Positions 1 through 10,500 of a stretch of DNA of 64,000 bases are shown here, in pieces; within the stretch, counting starts at the first letter, position 1, and every line of letters begins with the position of its first letter. The translations under genes were made by a program, and so were the position numbers. This stretch comes from Tumebacillus algifaecis (GTDB lineage: Bacteria > Bacillota > Bacilli > Tumebacillales > Tumebacillaceae): positions 2,471,001-2,535,000 of the forward strand of contig NZ_CP022657.1 of assembly GCF_002243515.1 (NCBI RefSeq). Direction: 5' to 3'. The notes below the pieces were generated by a model. That model searched no databases and had not been told where the DNA came from. It saw nothing but the letters and a program-made list of their open reading frames with translations.

Positions 1-3000
1 CCACATGCACATCGCCTTTTGTGAACGCTTGCCACAGCTTAGGCTCCACCAACGGATGAGCCAACTCTTGCTGTTGTGGCACTTCCGAGCAGCGGAACAG
101 CGTCAAGTCTGCGCGCACATTCGTTGGCGGCACATAGGAGAACCCGGCGATGCCGTTGTTCATCATGACGCGCATCTTCTTGCGCATCGCTTGCGGGGTC
201 GTGCCTTCTGGCAAACGATTCAACTCATGCGCGCGGCGCAAGACAAGGTCAAGTCCTTCCTCGAACGACAGATCTTGTAGCAAAGACAGATCGAGTTCAA
301 CCTGGGCGGCCTGATGAATCAACGCCACCTCCTCCGACTGCTGTCCGGCATTGATCTCCCCGTTTTCCGGGTCGATCGGCATGACGTCAAACAGGCCGAT
401 GAACTCCACAACTTGCCCTTGCGCTTCCAGCTGCAGCGCGAGGTCAAATGCCGCAACTCCGCCGAACGACCAGCCTGCGAGGCGATACGGACCTTCCGGC
501 TGAACCGCTTGAATCTCAGCCAAGAAGCGCTCCGAAATTTCTTCCATCGTCGAAAGCGGGGCTTCATCCGACTCGTAACCGACCGATTGCAGTCCGTATA
601 CGGTCTCTGCTTCGGCCAAGCCTTTCACCAATTGCAAGTAGCTCATCACCCCGCCCCCTTGCGGCGGAAGCAGGAAGAGCGGTGGACGGGTTCCATCCCC
701 TTTTTTCAAGAGGACGAGCACGGAGCTTTGTTCCAGTTCACGCTCCCCGCGCAGGTGACTGCACAGGCCAGCCACAGACGGCGATTGGAACAGCGAGGTC
801 AACGGCAAGATGACGTCAAAGCGTCTGCGGACCGCTTCGAGCAGCGCAACCGCCTTTAACGAATGACCGCCGATCTCAAAGAAATTGTCGTTCATGCCGA
901 CCGGATGCATTCCGAGCACCTCTTCCCAGAGCTGCGCCATCGCCAACTCGATCGCGTCGCGCGGTGCTGCGTACATGTACTCCCCCGCTGTCTGCTCGGG
1001 CAGCGGCAGTTTTTTGCGGTCGATCTTGCCAGTCGGAGTCATCGGCATCGCCTCGAGCAAGATGAAGAAGGACGGTACCATCTGTTCGGGCAGGCGGGCT
1101 CGTAAGGAACTGCGCAACTCGCCTGCCGACAAGCCCCCTGTTTCCTTCGGCACGACATAAGCGACCAACTGCTTGTCAAAAGCTTTGATCTCACGCGCCA
1201 GGACGACCACTTCTGCGACCGCCTGAAGCTTGCCCAACGCCGCTTCGATCTCACCAAGCTCAATGCGGAAGCCGCGAATCTTCACCTGGTTATCGATGCG
1301 CCCAAGGAAGTCGATCGACCCGTCCGCCATGTAGCGTGCCAGATCACCCGATTTATACCAGCGCTCCCCGTCGATTTCAACAAACTGTGCTGCCGTCAGC
1401 TCCGGTCTGCCAAAGTACCCGCGGGACAGGCCACTGCCACCGATGTAGAGCTCGCCTGGCACGCCGATTGGCACGAGGTTGCCGTGCACATCGTACATGC
1501 GGATTTTAGCATGATGCATCGAGGAACCGATCATGTAGCGCTCCATCGACGCATCGCGCGGAACCGGGTACTGCGCACAGATGATCGCCGCTTCAGTCGG
1601 ACCGTACAGGACGCGAACTTCGGCGTGGCGGAACGTGCGGTGCATGTCATTGAGCAGTTCTGGTGGCACCGCATCGCCGCCGATAAAGATCATGCGCAAG
1701 TGGTCGAAGCAGGACGTATCGATCGCTTGGCTTGCGATCAGGTCTACGATTTGACGCATCAGGCTCGGAACGGTATGGATCAGCGTATAGGTTTGCAGAT
1801 CGCGAACAAGAGCTGGCAGGTCGAGCAAGTGCTCTTTGTTCAAAATGACCGATGTCCCGCCTGTGATCAAAGGATTGAACAGTTCGAAGTACGCGATGTC
1901 AAATGCGAACGAGGCGACCCACGGGAACACATCGTCTTTAGAGAAAACGAAATGTTGCTGGCTTGCCAACAGAGTCGCGATCAGTTGACGATGTTCGACC
2001 ATGACCGCTTTCGGACGCCCGGTCGAGCCAGACGTGTAGATCAAATAGGCAAGATTGTCCGCGCGTACAGGTGAGGTCACGTTACTGTCCGCATCCTCCA
2101 CTGCCTGAGGAAGCTCCTCATCGATGAGCACCGTCAGCGCTTGGTGAGGCGGTAAGCTCGGCGCAAGTCCCGTGCTGGTGATCAACAGCGGCATGTTCGT
2201 ATCTTCCAAGATCAACGCGAGGCGCTCCTCAGGATAAGCAGGATCGAGCGGCACAAAAGTGCTGCCCGCCTTTAGCACGGCAAGCAGTGCGGTGACCAGA
2301 TCCAAATTGCGGTCGAGGAACAGGCCGACCAGTTGCTCCGGGCCTGCACCTAGACGTTGCAGGTGACTTGCCAAGCGGTTCGCACGGGCGTTCAGTTTGC
2401 GGTACGTCAGCGACTCCGTTTGCCAAACCACGGCGGTCGCGTCTGGCGTGCGCTCCACCTGTGCTTCGAAGAGGTGATGAACGCAGAGCGTTGGCTCAGG
2501 TGCGACAGTAACTTCGTTCCACGCCCCGAGCAGCGGCTGAAGATCGTCCGCCGTGAGCAGTTGCAGTTCGGTCAGCTTTTGCTCAGGATGCTCGACGATC
2601 GCATGAAGCAACGTTGCAAAATGTCCGATCCAGCGCTCCATCGTCGCCCGCTCGAACAAATCGGTGCGATAGTCGAAGTGCAGTTCTAGACCTGCGTCGT
2701 GCTCGACGAACGTGACCGCCAAATCGAAGGCGGTGCTCGATGCTTGCATCGGTAGCGGCATCAAGGCAAGCCCACTCTGCTTGGCTTCGTCCGGTTTGCG
2801 TATCACTTGGAACATCACGGAGAAGAGCGGAGAGCGGCTCAGATCGCGCTCTTGTTTGGCCAATTCTACCAATCGGTCAAACGGATACTCATGGTGGGCG
2901 TACGCATCCAAAGCCACTCGTTTCGCACGCTCGAGCATATCATCAAACGACAGGTTGCCCGACAGATCGAGGCGCAGTGGCAAAGTGTTGATGAAAAAGC

Positions 3001-6000
3001 CGATCAACTCTTCCAGTTCCATCACATTGCGTCCGGCTTCCGGTGTGCCGATCACAATATCCTGTTGCCCGCTCATCCGAGATAGGAATGTGCCTAGCGC
3101 GCCGAGTAGCACCATGAACAAGGTCGCATCATGTTGCGTGCCCAAGGCGTTTACTTTGTCAAAAAGGTCTCGGTCGAGCAGGCGATGGATGCTGTTCCCT
3201 TCAAACTGCTGTAGCGCCGGGCGCGGATGGTCGGTCGGCAGATCAAGCACGGGAAGATCACCTGACAACTGTTGTGTCCAATACGCTTCCGACTTGGCCA
3301 GAAGCCCATTCGCCAAGCGGTCATTCTGCCAGTTCGCAAAGTCGCGATACTGAAGCTGAAGCGGTGCGAACGGGCTAGCCTCCCCTTTTGCGTACGCTTC
3401 ATACAGCTTGTGGAACTCATCGTGAAGCAAGCCCCACGACCAGAAGTCGGTCACGATGTGGTGCTTGGTGATCAACAGCGCATGGCGCTCCTCACCAAGC
3501 TTCAGCAAGCGGATGCGGATCACCGGACCATGTTCGAGGTCGAACGGCAACGTCTGCTCTGTACGGATGAGCCGTTGCAATTCGGCTTCTCGCTCCGCTT
3601 CTGGCCACGACGAGAGGTCTTCGAGCGGTACGTCCAGATGATAAGATGGTGCGACTCGCTGAACTGGCTCCCCATCTTGCATCGTGAAAGTGGTTCGCAA
3701 CACCGCATGGCGGTCGATGATCGTTTGAAAAGCACCAACCATCGCGTCTTTGTGCAACGCGCCTTCGATCACATACGCTTCTGGCATGTTGTATGCCGTG
3801 TTCTCAGGTGTCAAACGCTGGATGAAATACAGACGACGCTGAGCGTGTGACATGGGGTAGCTGTCCGCTTCAGGCAGGACAGGTATCGTCTGAGAAACGC
3901 CGTCAACCTCTTGTTGAGCGCTGACATGCGGCACCAAGTCACGCAGTGTCAAATTTTCGAAGAGGATTCGCAGCGGCACGTCGAGGCCGAGCTTTTGCTT
4001 GATCCGCGAGCGGATCTGAATCATTTTCAAGGAGTGTCCGCCAAGGTGGAAAAAGCTGTCGTCGATCCCGATGTTTTGGCGCTCCAGAATTTCACTCCAG
4101 ATCTCGGCCAACGCCAGCTCCAATTCAGATCGCGGGGCGGTAAAGGAACTGCTTTCTTGCTTGACCGCCTCCGGTTCTGGTAGCGCTTTGCGGTCCACTT
4201 TCCCGTTCCGATTGAGCGGAAAGGCGTCGAGGACGATGATGTGCTCAGGAATCATGTACTCCGGCAGGCGATCATGCAGATAGTCACGCCATGCGTCCCC
4301 TTCCACCGCTGCGGAGAGAATCACATAGGCGAGAATGCGGTTTTGCCCAGCTCCGTCGGGGCGCACGATGGCGATCGTCTGCTCGACCGCTGCATGGGTC
4401 AAGATCGCAGCTTCCACCTCGCCAAGCTCGATGCGGTGCCCACGGACTTTGACTTGAAAATCGACGCGGGAGACAAACTCCAGACGTCCGTCCGGCAGGT
4501 AGCGCCCGAGATCGCCAGTCTTGTACATGCGATCGCCACGGCCATCTGCAAAAGGATTTTGCACAAACGCCTGTGCGGTGCGCTCCGGGTCATTCAGATA
4601 ACCGCGACCAACACCGATGCCTGTCATGCAAATTTCACCTGTGCACCCGATCGGAACGGGGCGATTCCACGGGTCGAGAACATAGACGCTAAAATTGGGA
4701 ATCGGAGTGCCCAGCGTAACAAAATCGCGGTCGAGATCGCAGTCGGCATGGTTTGTTGCGGTGATCACTTTGTGCGACGTATCGTCCGAGCATTCGGTCG
4801 CACCGTACGTATTGACCACCTTCACCTGCGGATACGCGCGAAGCCAGCGCTCGCAAAGACCGCTGCGCAAGCCTTCCCCGGTGGACAGCATATAGCGCAA
4901 GGCTGGCAGTGCGGCCTCCTCGCCCTGTTCTGCTACCGCCTGCAAGAACATTTCGATCACAGCGGGCACCATTTCGAGGATCGTGACATGATCGCGCTGT
5001 ACAGCGGCAAGCAGTGCCAGCGGGTCCATGGCGAGATCATTTTCATAGATGACAACCGTACCGCCGACCATCAACGGCGCTAAAAACTGCCAGACCGAGA
5101 TGTCAAAGCAGTGCGACGCATTTTGGACGACGATGGAGCGGTCGGTCAGCTCGAGCAGTTCGATCTTCGCATACAGATGGTTGAGCATGCCGACATGCTC
5201 AACCATCGCCCCTTTCGGCAAACCGGTGGAACCGGAGGTAAAAAAGACGTTGGCGAGATCGTGCGGTTCGTTGCAATTGGGTGGGTTGGTATCCGAATAG
5301 CTGGACAGTTCGTCCAACTGATCCAGCGAAAAGATGAGCGCCTGTGGGGACAGCTCATTGCTGCGCTCATTCAGCCCATCTTGTGTCAAGATCACAGAGG
5401 CGCCCGATGTTTCAATGATCGAAGCGAGGCGTGTATCGGGGTGAGCCGAATCGAGCGGCACGTATGCTCCGCCCGCCTTCATCACGGCGACGATCGCCGT
5501 CAGCATGTCGATACCGCGCTCCGCGAACAAAGCAGCCAGATCATCCCGGCCAAAACCTTTTTCGCGCAAGAAATGCGCCAAACGGTTGGCACGCGCGTTC
5601 AGTTCAGCGTAAGTCACTTGTCGATCGCCGCAGATCGCTGCGACTCGATCGGGCGCCTTGGCCGCCTGGTCTGCAATCACTTGGTGTGCAAAACGATCGA
5701 GCGGATAGGAGGTAAGCTTCGAAGCGGAGAACGTGCCCAACACCCCTTCCCGCTCTACTGCGGGCAACACGTTCAATTCACCAATGCGCGCCTGAGGGTT
5801 TGTGACGATGCTTGTGAGCACCGTTTCGAGGTGCAGCAACATCGCGTCTGCCGTTTCTGTCTGCAGACGGTCGCCCGCATACGTGGCACGAGCCAGCCAC
5901 GTCTCGCCCACTTCCAGATCGAGGGCGAGCGCGAGGTCCCCCCCTTCCCGCTTCGATTCCAGGGTGGCGCGCAGTCCGCCCGCCTGTGTGACTGGCGATT

Positions 6001-7063
6001 CGTAGACGGTAACCGAACTGCTGTACAGTTCCTGACCCTCGCCAAGACTTGCGTAGTTTCGCACTTCAGCGAGCGGAAGTACGGCAAAGCTGGCCATCGT
6101 TTCGATCAGCCGGTGCAGATTGCTCAAGAACGAACCCACCGCTTCGTCTCCATCGATGCGCACATGCACTGGAAGCGTATTGCTGAAACGGCCAACCATC
6201 CCTTCCGCTCCAGCAAGCGTGGCTGGGCGCCCCGAAAAGCCCGCGCCAAATGTCACGCGATCCTCCCGCGAATACAGGTTGAGCAAAAATGCCCACGCTG
6301 CCTGCACCAGCGTCCCCGCGCTGATGCCTTGCTCAACTGCCAATTGCTCCAAGGAGCGGGATAGCCCCGCCGAGAACGTGCGGCTGGTGACACCTGGCGC
6401 TCCCGCTTTTCCTTCGCGCAGGCTTAACAGCGGTGTTGCCGCTTCAAACTCGGCAAGGTGCTGGGCCCAGAACTCACGAGCAAATGAGCGATCCTGTGCG
6501 TTTAACCAGTTTAGATACTCTTTGAATGACGCTCGATGTACCACAGGAAGTGCCGTTCCTTGAACGAGTACCTCAAAAGCGGTCAACAGGTCAGCTTGCA
6601 CGATGCGGCGGCTCGTCTCGTCGAGAATCATATTGTGATACGTCCAGATCACGACCGCATTGGCCGCATCGAGCACGGCCACCGTCACACGGAGCAGTGG
6701 ACCTTCCCCCAGGTGAAACGGTTCGCGTCCCGTCTGTGCCGCTTTTTCGATTTCTGCCGTCGCTTCCTCCCCACTTTTTCCGGTCAGGTCGAGGATTTCC
6801 ACCGGGATCGGGCGCGTCTTCAACAGCACCTGTACCACACGCCCGCGCACAGGACGGAACACGGTGCGCAGCAACGCGTGTTGAGAGATGACGTGAGCAA
6901 TGGCCGCCTCCCAGTGCGCAGGATCGAAAGAACCGCTCAGATGCAACCGCACCTGCGAAACGTGTGTCTTTGCATTTTCTGGGTCCTCCTGCTGGTAAAT
7001 GCGCGTCTGCAAGAGAGACAGATCGAGAACTTCTTGGACGTTTTCTTTTGACAAATAGTTCAC
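1..7063 (-). CDS. NRPS, degenerate C-A-T-C-A-T-TE, 3' end beyond window
   Basis: Multidomain peptide synthetase that adds two residues and releases the product. The start is GTG at 7063 with an AAGGGGG ribosome site just upstream. The frame stays open to the left edge (about 2354 codons), so the stop lies outside. Domains by approximate position: C-like 7030-5750, A 5690-4170, T 4110-3960 (GGHSLK), C 3860-2560 (HHIVTDFW), A 2480-1030, T 940-760 (GGHSLK), TE 690-1 with the serine in GWSFGG near 460. The first C domain reads HNMILDE where HHxxxDG is expected, so its second His is lost. Specificity letters read by eye against GrsA numbering are D-I-W-E-L-T-T-D-D and D-I-F-H-F-G-L-I-I; I do not recognise either substrate. 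The TE lacks roughly its last 20 residues here, including the expected His. It lies downstream of the 7555-14388 synthetase and is probably the last enzyme of that line. Confidence 0.93.
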   Translation of the reverse strand, partial: MNYLSKENVQEVLDLSLLQTRIYQQEDPENAKTHVSQVRLHLSGSFDPAHWEAAIAHVISQHALLRTVFRPVRGRVVQVLLKTRPIPVEILDLTGKSGEEATAEIEKAAQTGREPFHLGEGPLLRVTVAVLDAANAVVIWTYHNMILDETSRRIVQADLLTAFEVLVQGTALPVVHRASFKEYLNWLNAQDRSFAREFWAQHLAEFEAATPLLSLREGKAGAPGVTSRTFSAGLSRSLEQLAVEQGISAGTLVQAAWAFLLNLYSREDRVTFGAGFSGRPATLAGAEGMVGRFSNTLPVHVRIDGDEAVGSFLSNLHRLIETMASFAVLPLAEVRNYASLGEGQELYSSSVTVYESPVTQAGGLRATLESKREGGDLALALDLEVGETWLARATYAGDRLQTETADAMLLHLETVLTSIVTNPQARIGELNVLPAVEREGVLGTFSASKLTSYPLDRFAHQVIADQAAKAPDRVAAICGDRQVTYAELNARANRLAHFLREKGFGRDDLAALFAERGIDMLTAIVAVMKAGGAYVPLDSAHPDTRLASIIETSGASVILTQDGLNERSNELSPQALIFSLDQLDELSSYSDTNPPNCNEPHDLANVFFTSGSTGLPKGAMVEHVGMLNHLYAKIELLELTDRSIVVQNASHCFDISVWQFLAPLMVGGTVVIYENDLAMDPLALLAAVQRDHVTILEMVPAVIEMFLQAVAEQGEEAALPALRYMLSTGEGLRSGLCERWLRAYPQVKVVNTYGATECSDDTSHKVITATNHADCDLDRDFVTLGTPIPNFSVYVLDPWNRPVPIGCTGEICMTGIGVGRGYLNDPERTAQAFVQNPFADGRGDRMYKTGDLGRYLPDGRLEFVSRVDFQVKVRGHRIELGEVEAAILTHAAVEQTIAIVRPDGAGQNRILAYVILSAAVEGDAWRDYLHDRLPEYMIPEHIIVLDAFPLNRNGKVDRKALPEPEAVKQESSSFTAPRSELELALAEIWSEILERQNIGIDDSFFHLGGHSLKMIQIRSRIKQKLGLDVPLRILFENLTLRDLVPHVSAQQEVDGVSQTIPVLPEADSYPMSHAQRRLYFIQRLTPENTAYNMPEAYVIEGALHKDAMVGAFQTIIDRHAVLRTTFTMQDGEPVQRVAPSYHLDVPLEDLSSWPEAEREAELQRLIRTEQTLPFDLEHGPVIRIRLLKLGEERHALLITKHHIVTDFWSWGLLHDEFHKLYEAYAKGEASPFAPLQLQYRDFANWQNDRLANGLLAKSEAYWTQQLSGDLPVLDLPTDHPRPALQQFEGNSIHRLLDRDLFDKVNALGTQHDATLFMVLLGALGTFLSRMSGQQDIVIGTPEAGRNVMELEELIGFFINTLPLRLDLSGNLSFDDMLERAKRVALDAYAHHEYPFDRLVELAKQERDLSRSPLFSVMFQVIRKPDEAKQSGLALMPLPMQASSTAFDLAVTFVEHDAGLELHFDYRTDLFERATMERWIGHFATLLHAIVEHPEQKLTELQLLTADDLQPLLGAWNEVTVAPEPTLCVHHLFEAQVERTPDATAVVWQTESLTYRKLNARANRLASHLQRLGAGPEQLVGLFLDRNLDLVTALLAVLKAGSTFVPLDPAYPEERLALILEDTNMPLLITSTGLAPSLPPHQALTVLIDEELPQAVEDADSNVTSPVRADNLAYLIYTSGSTGRPKAVMVEHRQLIATLLASQQHFVFSKDDVFPWVASFAFDIAYFELFNPLITGGTSVILNKEHLLDLPALVRDLQTYTLIHTVPSLMRQIVDLIASQAIDTSCFDHLRMIFIGGDAVPPELLNDMHRTFRHAEVRVLYGPTEAAIICAQYPVPRDASMERYMIGSSMHHAKIRMYDVHGNLVPIGVPGELYIGGSGLSRGYFGRPELTAAQFVEIDGERWYKSGDLARYMADGSIDFLGRIDNQVKIRGFRIELGEIEAALGKLQAVAEVVVLAREIKAFDKQLVAYVVPKETGGLSAGELRSSLRARLPEQMVPSFFILLEAMPMTPTGKIDRKKLPLPEQTAGEYMYAAPRDAIELAMAQLWEEVLGMHPVGMNDNFFEIGGHSLKAVALLEAVRRRFDVILPLTSLFQSPSVAGLCSHLRGERELEQSSVLVLLKKGDGTRPPLFLLPPQGGGVMSYLQLVKGLAEAETVYGLQSVGYESDEAPLSTMEEISERFLAEIQAVQPEGPYRLAGWSFGGVAAFDLALQLEAQGQVVEFIGLFDVMPIDPENGEINAGQQSEEVALIHQAAQVELDLSLLQDLSFEEGLDLVLRRAHELNRLPEGTTPQAMRKKMRVMMNNGIAGFSYVPPTNVRADLTLFRCSEVPQQQELAHPLVEPKLWQAFTKGDVHV

Positions 7064-7078
7064 AGGGCAACCCCCTTC

Positions 7079-7416
7079 TTAATTGAACAGCTCATCAAGG
7101 TCTTCCTCATAACGCAGAACATCTTCGGGGCACGCATGCCCTGACTCGTACAAGTGTCGAGCAAGATCAACAACAAGGCGTTCGAGTCGCACTTGTCCCG
7201 ATATCCCATTGCGGCGGTGAGCAGCTTGACAAAATGATCGACAATACGAACTTCTGTCGTGCCGCTCAACCGCACGACGTGATGGATCTGCGTCCTTTTC
7301 CAACTGCGATAGAAAAAGCGATCCGCTTCGTCTGCAACGCATCGACAGGTGTGCGGGTCGCAGAAATTGCTTCTCCTTTTAAAAAGTGATCCGCGTAAAT
7401 CACTACATTCATCCAT
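7079..7416 (-). pseudogene. decayed remnant, possibly the 3' end of an NRPS condensation domain
   Basis: Two overlapping frames each hold part of something. One (to 7060) has a stretch like the C-terminal helix of a condensation domain (RIVDHFVKLLTAAM). The other ends with EEDLDELFN at 7079, closely like the EEELDELFI tail of the upstream synthetase. Neither frame alone looks like a complete protein. A consensus -10 box sits directly before the ATG at 7416, so that ATG would not be in the transcript. I infer a frameshifted leftover of an NRPS 3' end, now serving as the leader of the gene starting at 7063. A genuine small protein of 87 residues ending at 7079 cannot be excluded. Confidence 0.4.
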
Positions 7417-7474
7417 TATAATAATTCTTCTAAATTTACAAAAAACCTCCCAAATAAGTTAGTTAGAATCTAAC
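7415..7474 (-). promoter_or_regulatory. candidate promoter and operator-like palindrome upstream of the 7063 NRPS gene
   Basis: On the minus strand a perfect TATAAT lies at 7420-7415. A poor -35 (TTTTGT) is 17 bases upstream. Further upstream, at 7462-7474, is the perfect palindrome GTTAGAATCTAAC in AT-rich DNA. This could give the TE-bearing synthetase its own promoter in addition to read-through from the gene ending at 7555. Confidence 0.4.
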
Positions 7475-7510
7475 TTAATATTAATCCTTCGACTTTTACT
7501 TAACTTCATA

Positions 7511-7543
7511 CAGAAGGAGCAGCCGACAAGCTGCTCCTTCTGC
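7511..7543 (-). terminator. strong hairpin after the 7555-14388 NRPS gene
   Basis: A 12-bp perfect stem (AGAAGGAGCAGC) with a 6-base loop lies 12 bases after the stop codon. On the minus strand it is not followed by a clear T run, so it may slow or protect the transcript rather than fully terminate it. Confidence 0.45.
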
Positions 7544-7554
7544 GGATGACCGAC

Positions 7555-10500
7555 TCAAATGAAAAGTTCATCCAATTCTTCTTCTGTCAACGCCTGATCC
7601 TCTTCATTGTTGAGCGGCAGTTCGCCAATTGAGCGATCTGGATCTTCGGAGATGCTTTCCAACAAAGTCTGCCATTGCTGGAGCAGTCGTTCCATCGTCA
7701 CTCGATTGAACAGATCGGTGTTGTACTCCACCATCGCTTTCATTCCATCGGCGCGCTCTTCCACATACAAGGTGAGATCGAACTTTGCGATTCCTAGGTC
7801 GGACTCGACCATTTCCCAGCTCAAACCTGGCAGTTGCAACGAGTCGAACCCGACGTCCTGCAGGACGAACATCGTCTGAAACAGCGGGGAATATCGGCGG
7901 TCAGACTGCGGTTGCAGCTCCATCAACCGCTCGAGTGGCGCCGCTTGATGAGCCAGCGCATCCAACGTCACATCGCGGACGCGCTGCAAGACGGTGAGAA
8001 ACGACGGGCTGCCCGACAAATCGCTGCGCAAGACCAGCGTGTTGACGAAAAAGCCAAACACGTTCTCCACTTCGGCCCGCTCCCGCCCTGCGCTTGGCGA
8101 TCCGACCACCAAATCGCTCTGCCCGGTCCATCGGTACAAGAGCACGTTGAACGCCGCCAGCAACAGCATATACATCGACACCCCTTCACGGCGGGCGATC
8201 TGTGCCAAGTTGTCCAGTCGTTCCGATGGCAGTTCGCGCGTAAGTGTTGTGCCCACATAGGTCTGCGTTGCCTGTCGCGGATGGTCAGTAGGCAAATCAA
8301 GCACTGGCAAGGTCCCAGAGAGTTGCCGCTTCCAATAGCTCATCGTTTGTTCCATCCGTTCGCCGTGCAACACTTCCTGTTCCCATTTGGCATAGTCGGC
8401 AAACTGAAGCGTCATTTCCGGCAATTGTGGCTCTCGCTCCTGCGTGATCCCCGCGTACACCTCGCCCAGTTCTTTCATAAAAACTTCGACCGACCAGCCG
8501 TCTGCAATTATATGGTGCAGATTGAGCAGCAACAGATGATCGTGCGGTTTCAGCTCGAACAGATCGGCACGGATCAACGGACCTCGAGCTAGATCGAACG
8601 GCTTTTTGGCTTCTGCGAGAATCGTTTGCCACACTGTCGCTTCTTCCTGTCCGCTGTGAACCTGCACCATCAGTGTCAGATCAGCGATCACCCGTTGCAT
8701 CGGTGCGCCGTCCACTTCAATAAACACGGTGCGAAGCGCTTCATGTCGCGCGACCAATTTTTGCATACTCTCCGTCAACGCCGCTCGGTTCAACTCCCCG
8801 CGCATGCGGATCGTCAGCGGAATGTGATACAGCCCGTCGCCAGCCTGCACCTGTTCGATGAACCAAAGTCGGCGCTGGTTGTTCGATACGGGAAACAGTC
8901 CGTTCCGCTCGGCCATGTGAATTGGCGGCAGTTCCACACCGCGCCCAAGATGCATGATCTCTTCCGTCAGGCTGGCCACGGTCGGCGCTTGGAACAGCGC
9001 TTTGACCGACAGATCGACACCAAACAGCTTGCGCAACCGGGCTACCGCTTGTGTCGCCAAAAGTGAATGGCCGCCGAGAGTAAAGAAATGATCCTCACGC
9101 CCCACAGCGGGCAGTTCCAACACTTGCGCAAAGACACCGCCGACCAATTCTTCCTCCTGTGACCGCGCCCCACCACCGGACGCGCGATCCAGCACGTCCT
9201 CCTCCGGCTTTGGTAGACGGTTGCGGTCGATTTTGCCATTCGGGTTGAGCGGAAACTTCTCCAGAAATACGAATGCGGACGGCACCATATACTCTGGCAG
9301 CGATGCGGACAGATGATCGCGCAGCACACTTGCGGTCACCTCGTCTTGCTTGACCACATAAGCGGCCAGACGCTTGTCGCCCGGCACATCTTCGCGGACG
9401 GTGACCACCGCTTCCCGCACCGCCGCGTGACGTCCCAGAACCGCTTCGATCTCCCCGACCTCAATCCGAAAGCCGCGAATCTTCACTTGGCTGTCCATGC
9501 GGCCCAGAAACTCCAACAGTCCATTTTCCAACAGTCGAACCGAGTCACCCGTGCGATAGAAGCGGCCCGCTTCTCCGCTGCCAAATTTCTCTGCGGTCAG
9601 CTCTTCCTGCCCTCGATAGCCGCGTGCTACCCCGGCCCCCTCTACGATCAGTTCGCCCGGCACGCCAAACGGTACGAGATTGCCGTGGCGGTCACATACC
9701 CGCAGATTGGCATTTTTCAGATTCGTACCGAGCAGACAGCGCTCCGACAAATTCCCGCGCCGTGCGAGATAGTGGGTGCACAAAATGGTCCCTTCGGTCG
9801 GACCGTACAGCACATAGACATCGGCCTGTGGAAACATCTCGTGCTGCATCTCCAACAGGTCGGCATACACCGCATCCCCGCCGCAGAATAGCAGTCGCAT
9901 GTTGGCATAGTCGGCCGGAGCGCGCCCTTCCTCCCGCATCGACTGCACTAGTTGACGCATCAGGCTCGGGACGGCAAACATCGCGGTGTAACTTTGCACT
10001 TCCTCGGCCCAGCGCGGAAAATCGAGCAACAGGTCTTCTGGCAAAATCACAGTCGTTCCGCCTGTCATCAGCGGGCAGAACAGCTCAAACTGCGCGATGT
10101 CAAACGCCACAGAAGCGGTCCACGGCATCACATCGCCCGCTCGAAACCCAAACTCCTCCACACTCGCCCACAGCGACGAGATCAAGTTCTGCTGCTCCAC
10201 CATCACCGCTTTTGGACGTCCGGTCGAGCCGGAGGTGTACAAAAGGTAGGCCAGTTGGTTCAGCGAGAACTCCAAATCGAGGTTATGGACAGGTTGATTG
10301 GCGATCTCAGTCCACTGTTCATCGATCTGCACGACCTGTGCACCCGTTTCGGTTAACAGACCTGCTAAGCGCGCTTGCGTGATCACGATCGGTGCCTTAG
10401 TATCGTCCAACATGTATTCGATCCGCTCTTGTGGATGTTTCGGATCGAGCGGTACATACGCGGCACCTGCCTTATGTACGGCGAGCAAGGCGACCGCGAC

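Noticed and set aside
314-859. Long plus-strand open frames across 1-7 kb and similar ones across all NRPS genes (for example 32267-35335, 41946-46262, 55906-58692)
   Set aside because: They are antisense shadows of GC-rich NRPS genes: Arg/His/Gln-rich, no motifs, no ribosome sites, while the minus strand carries full NRPS domains.
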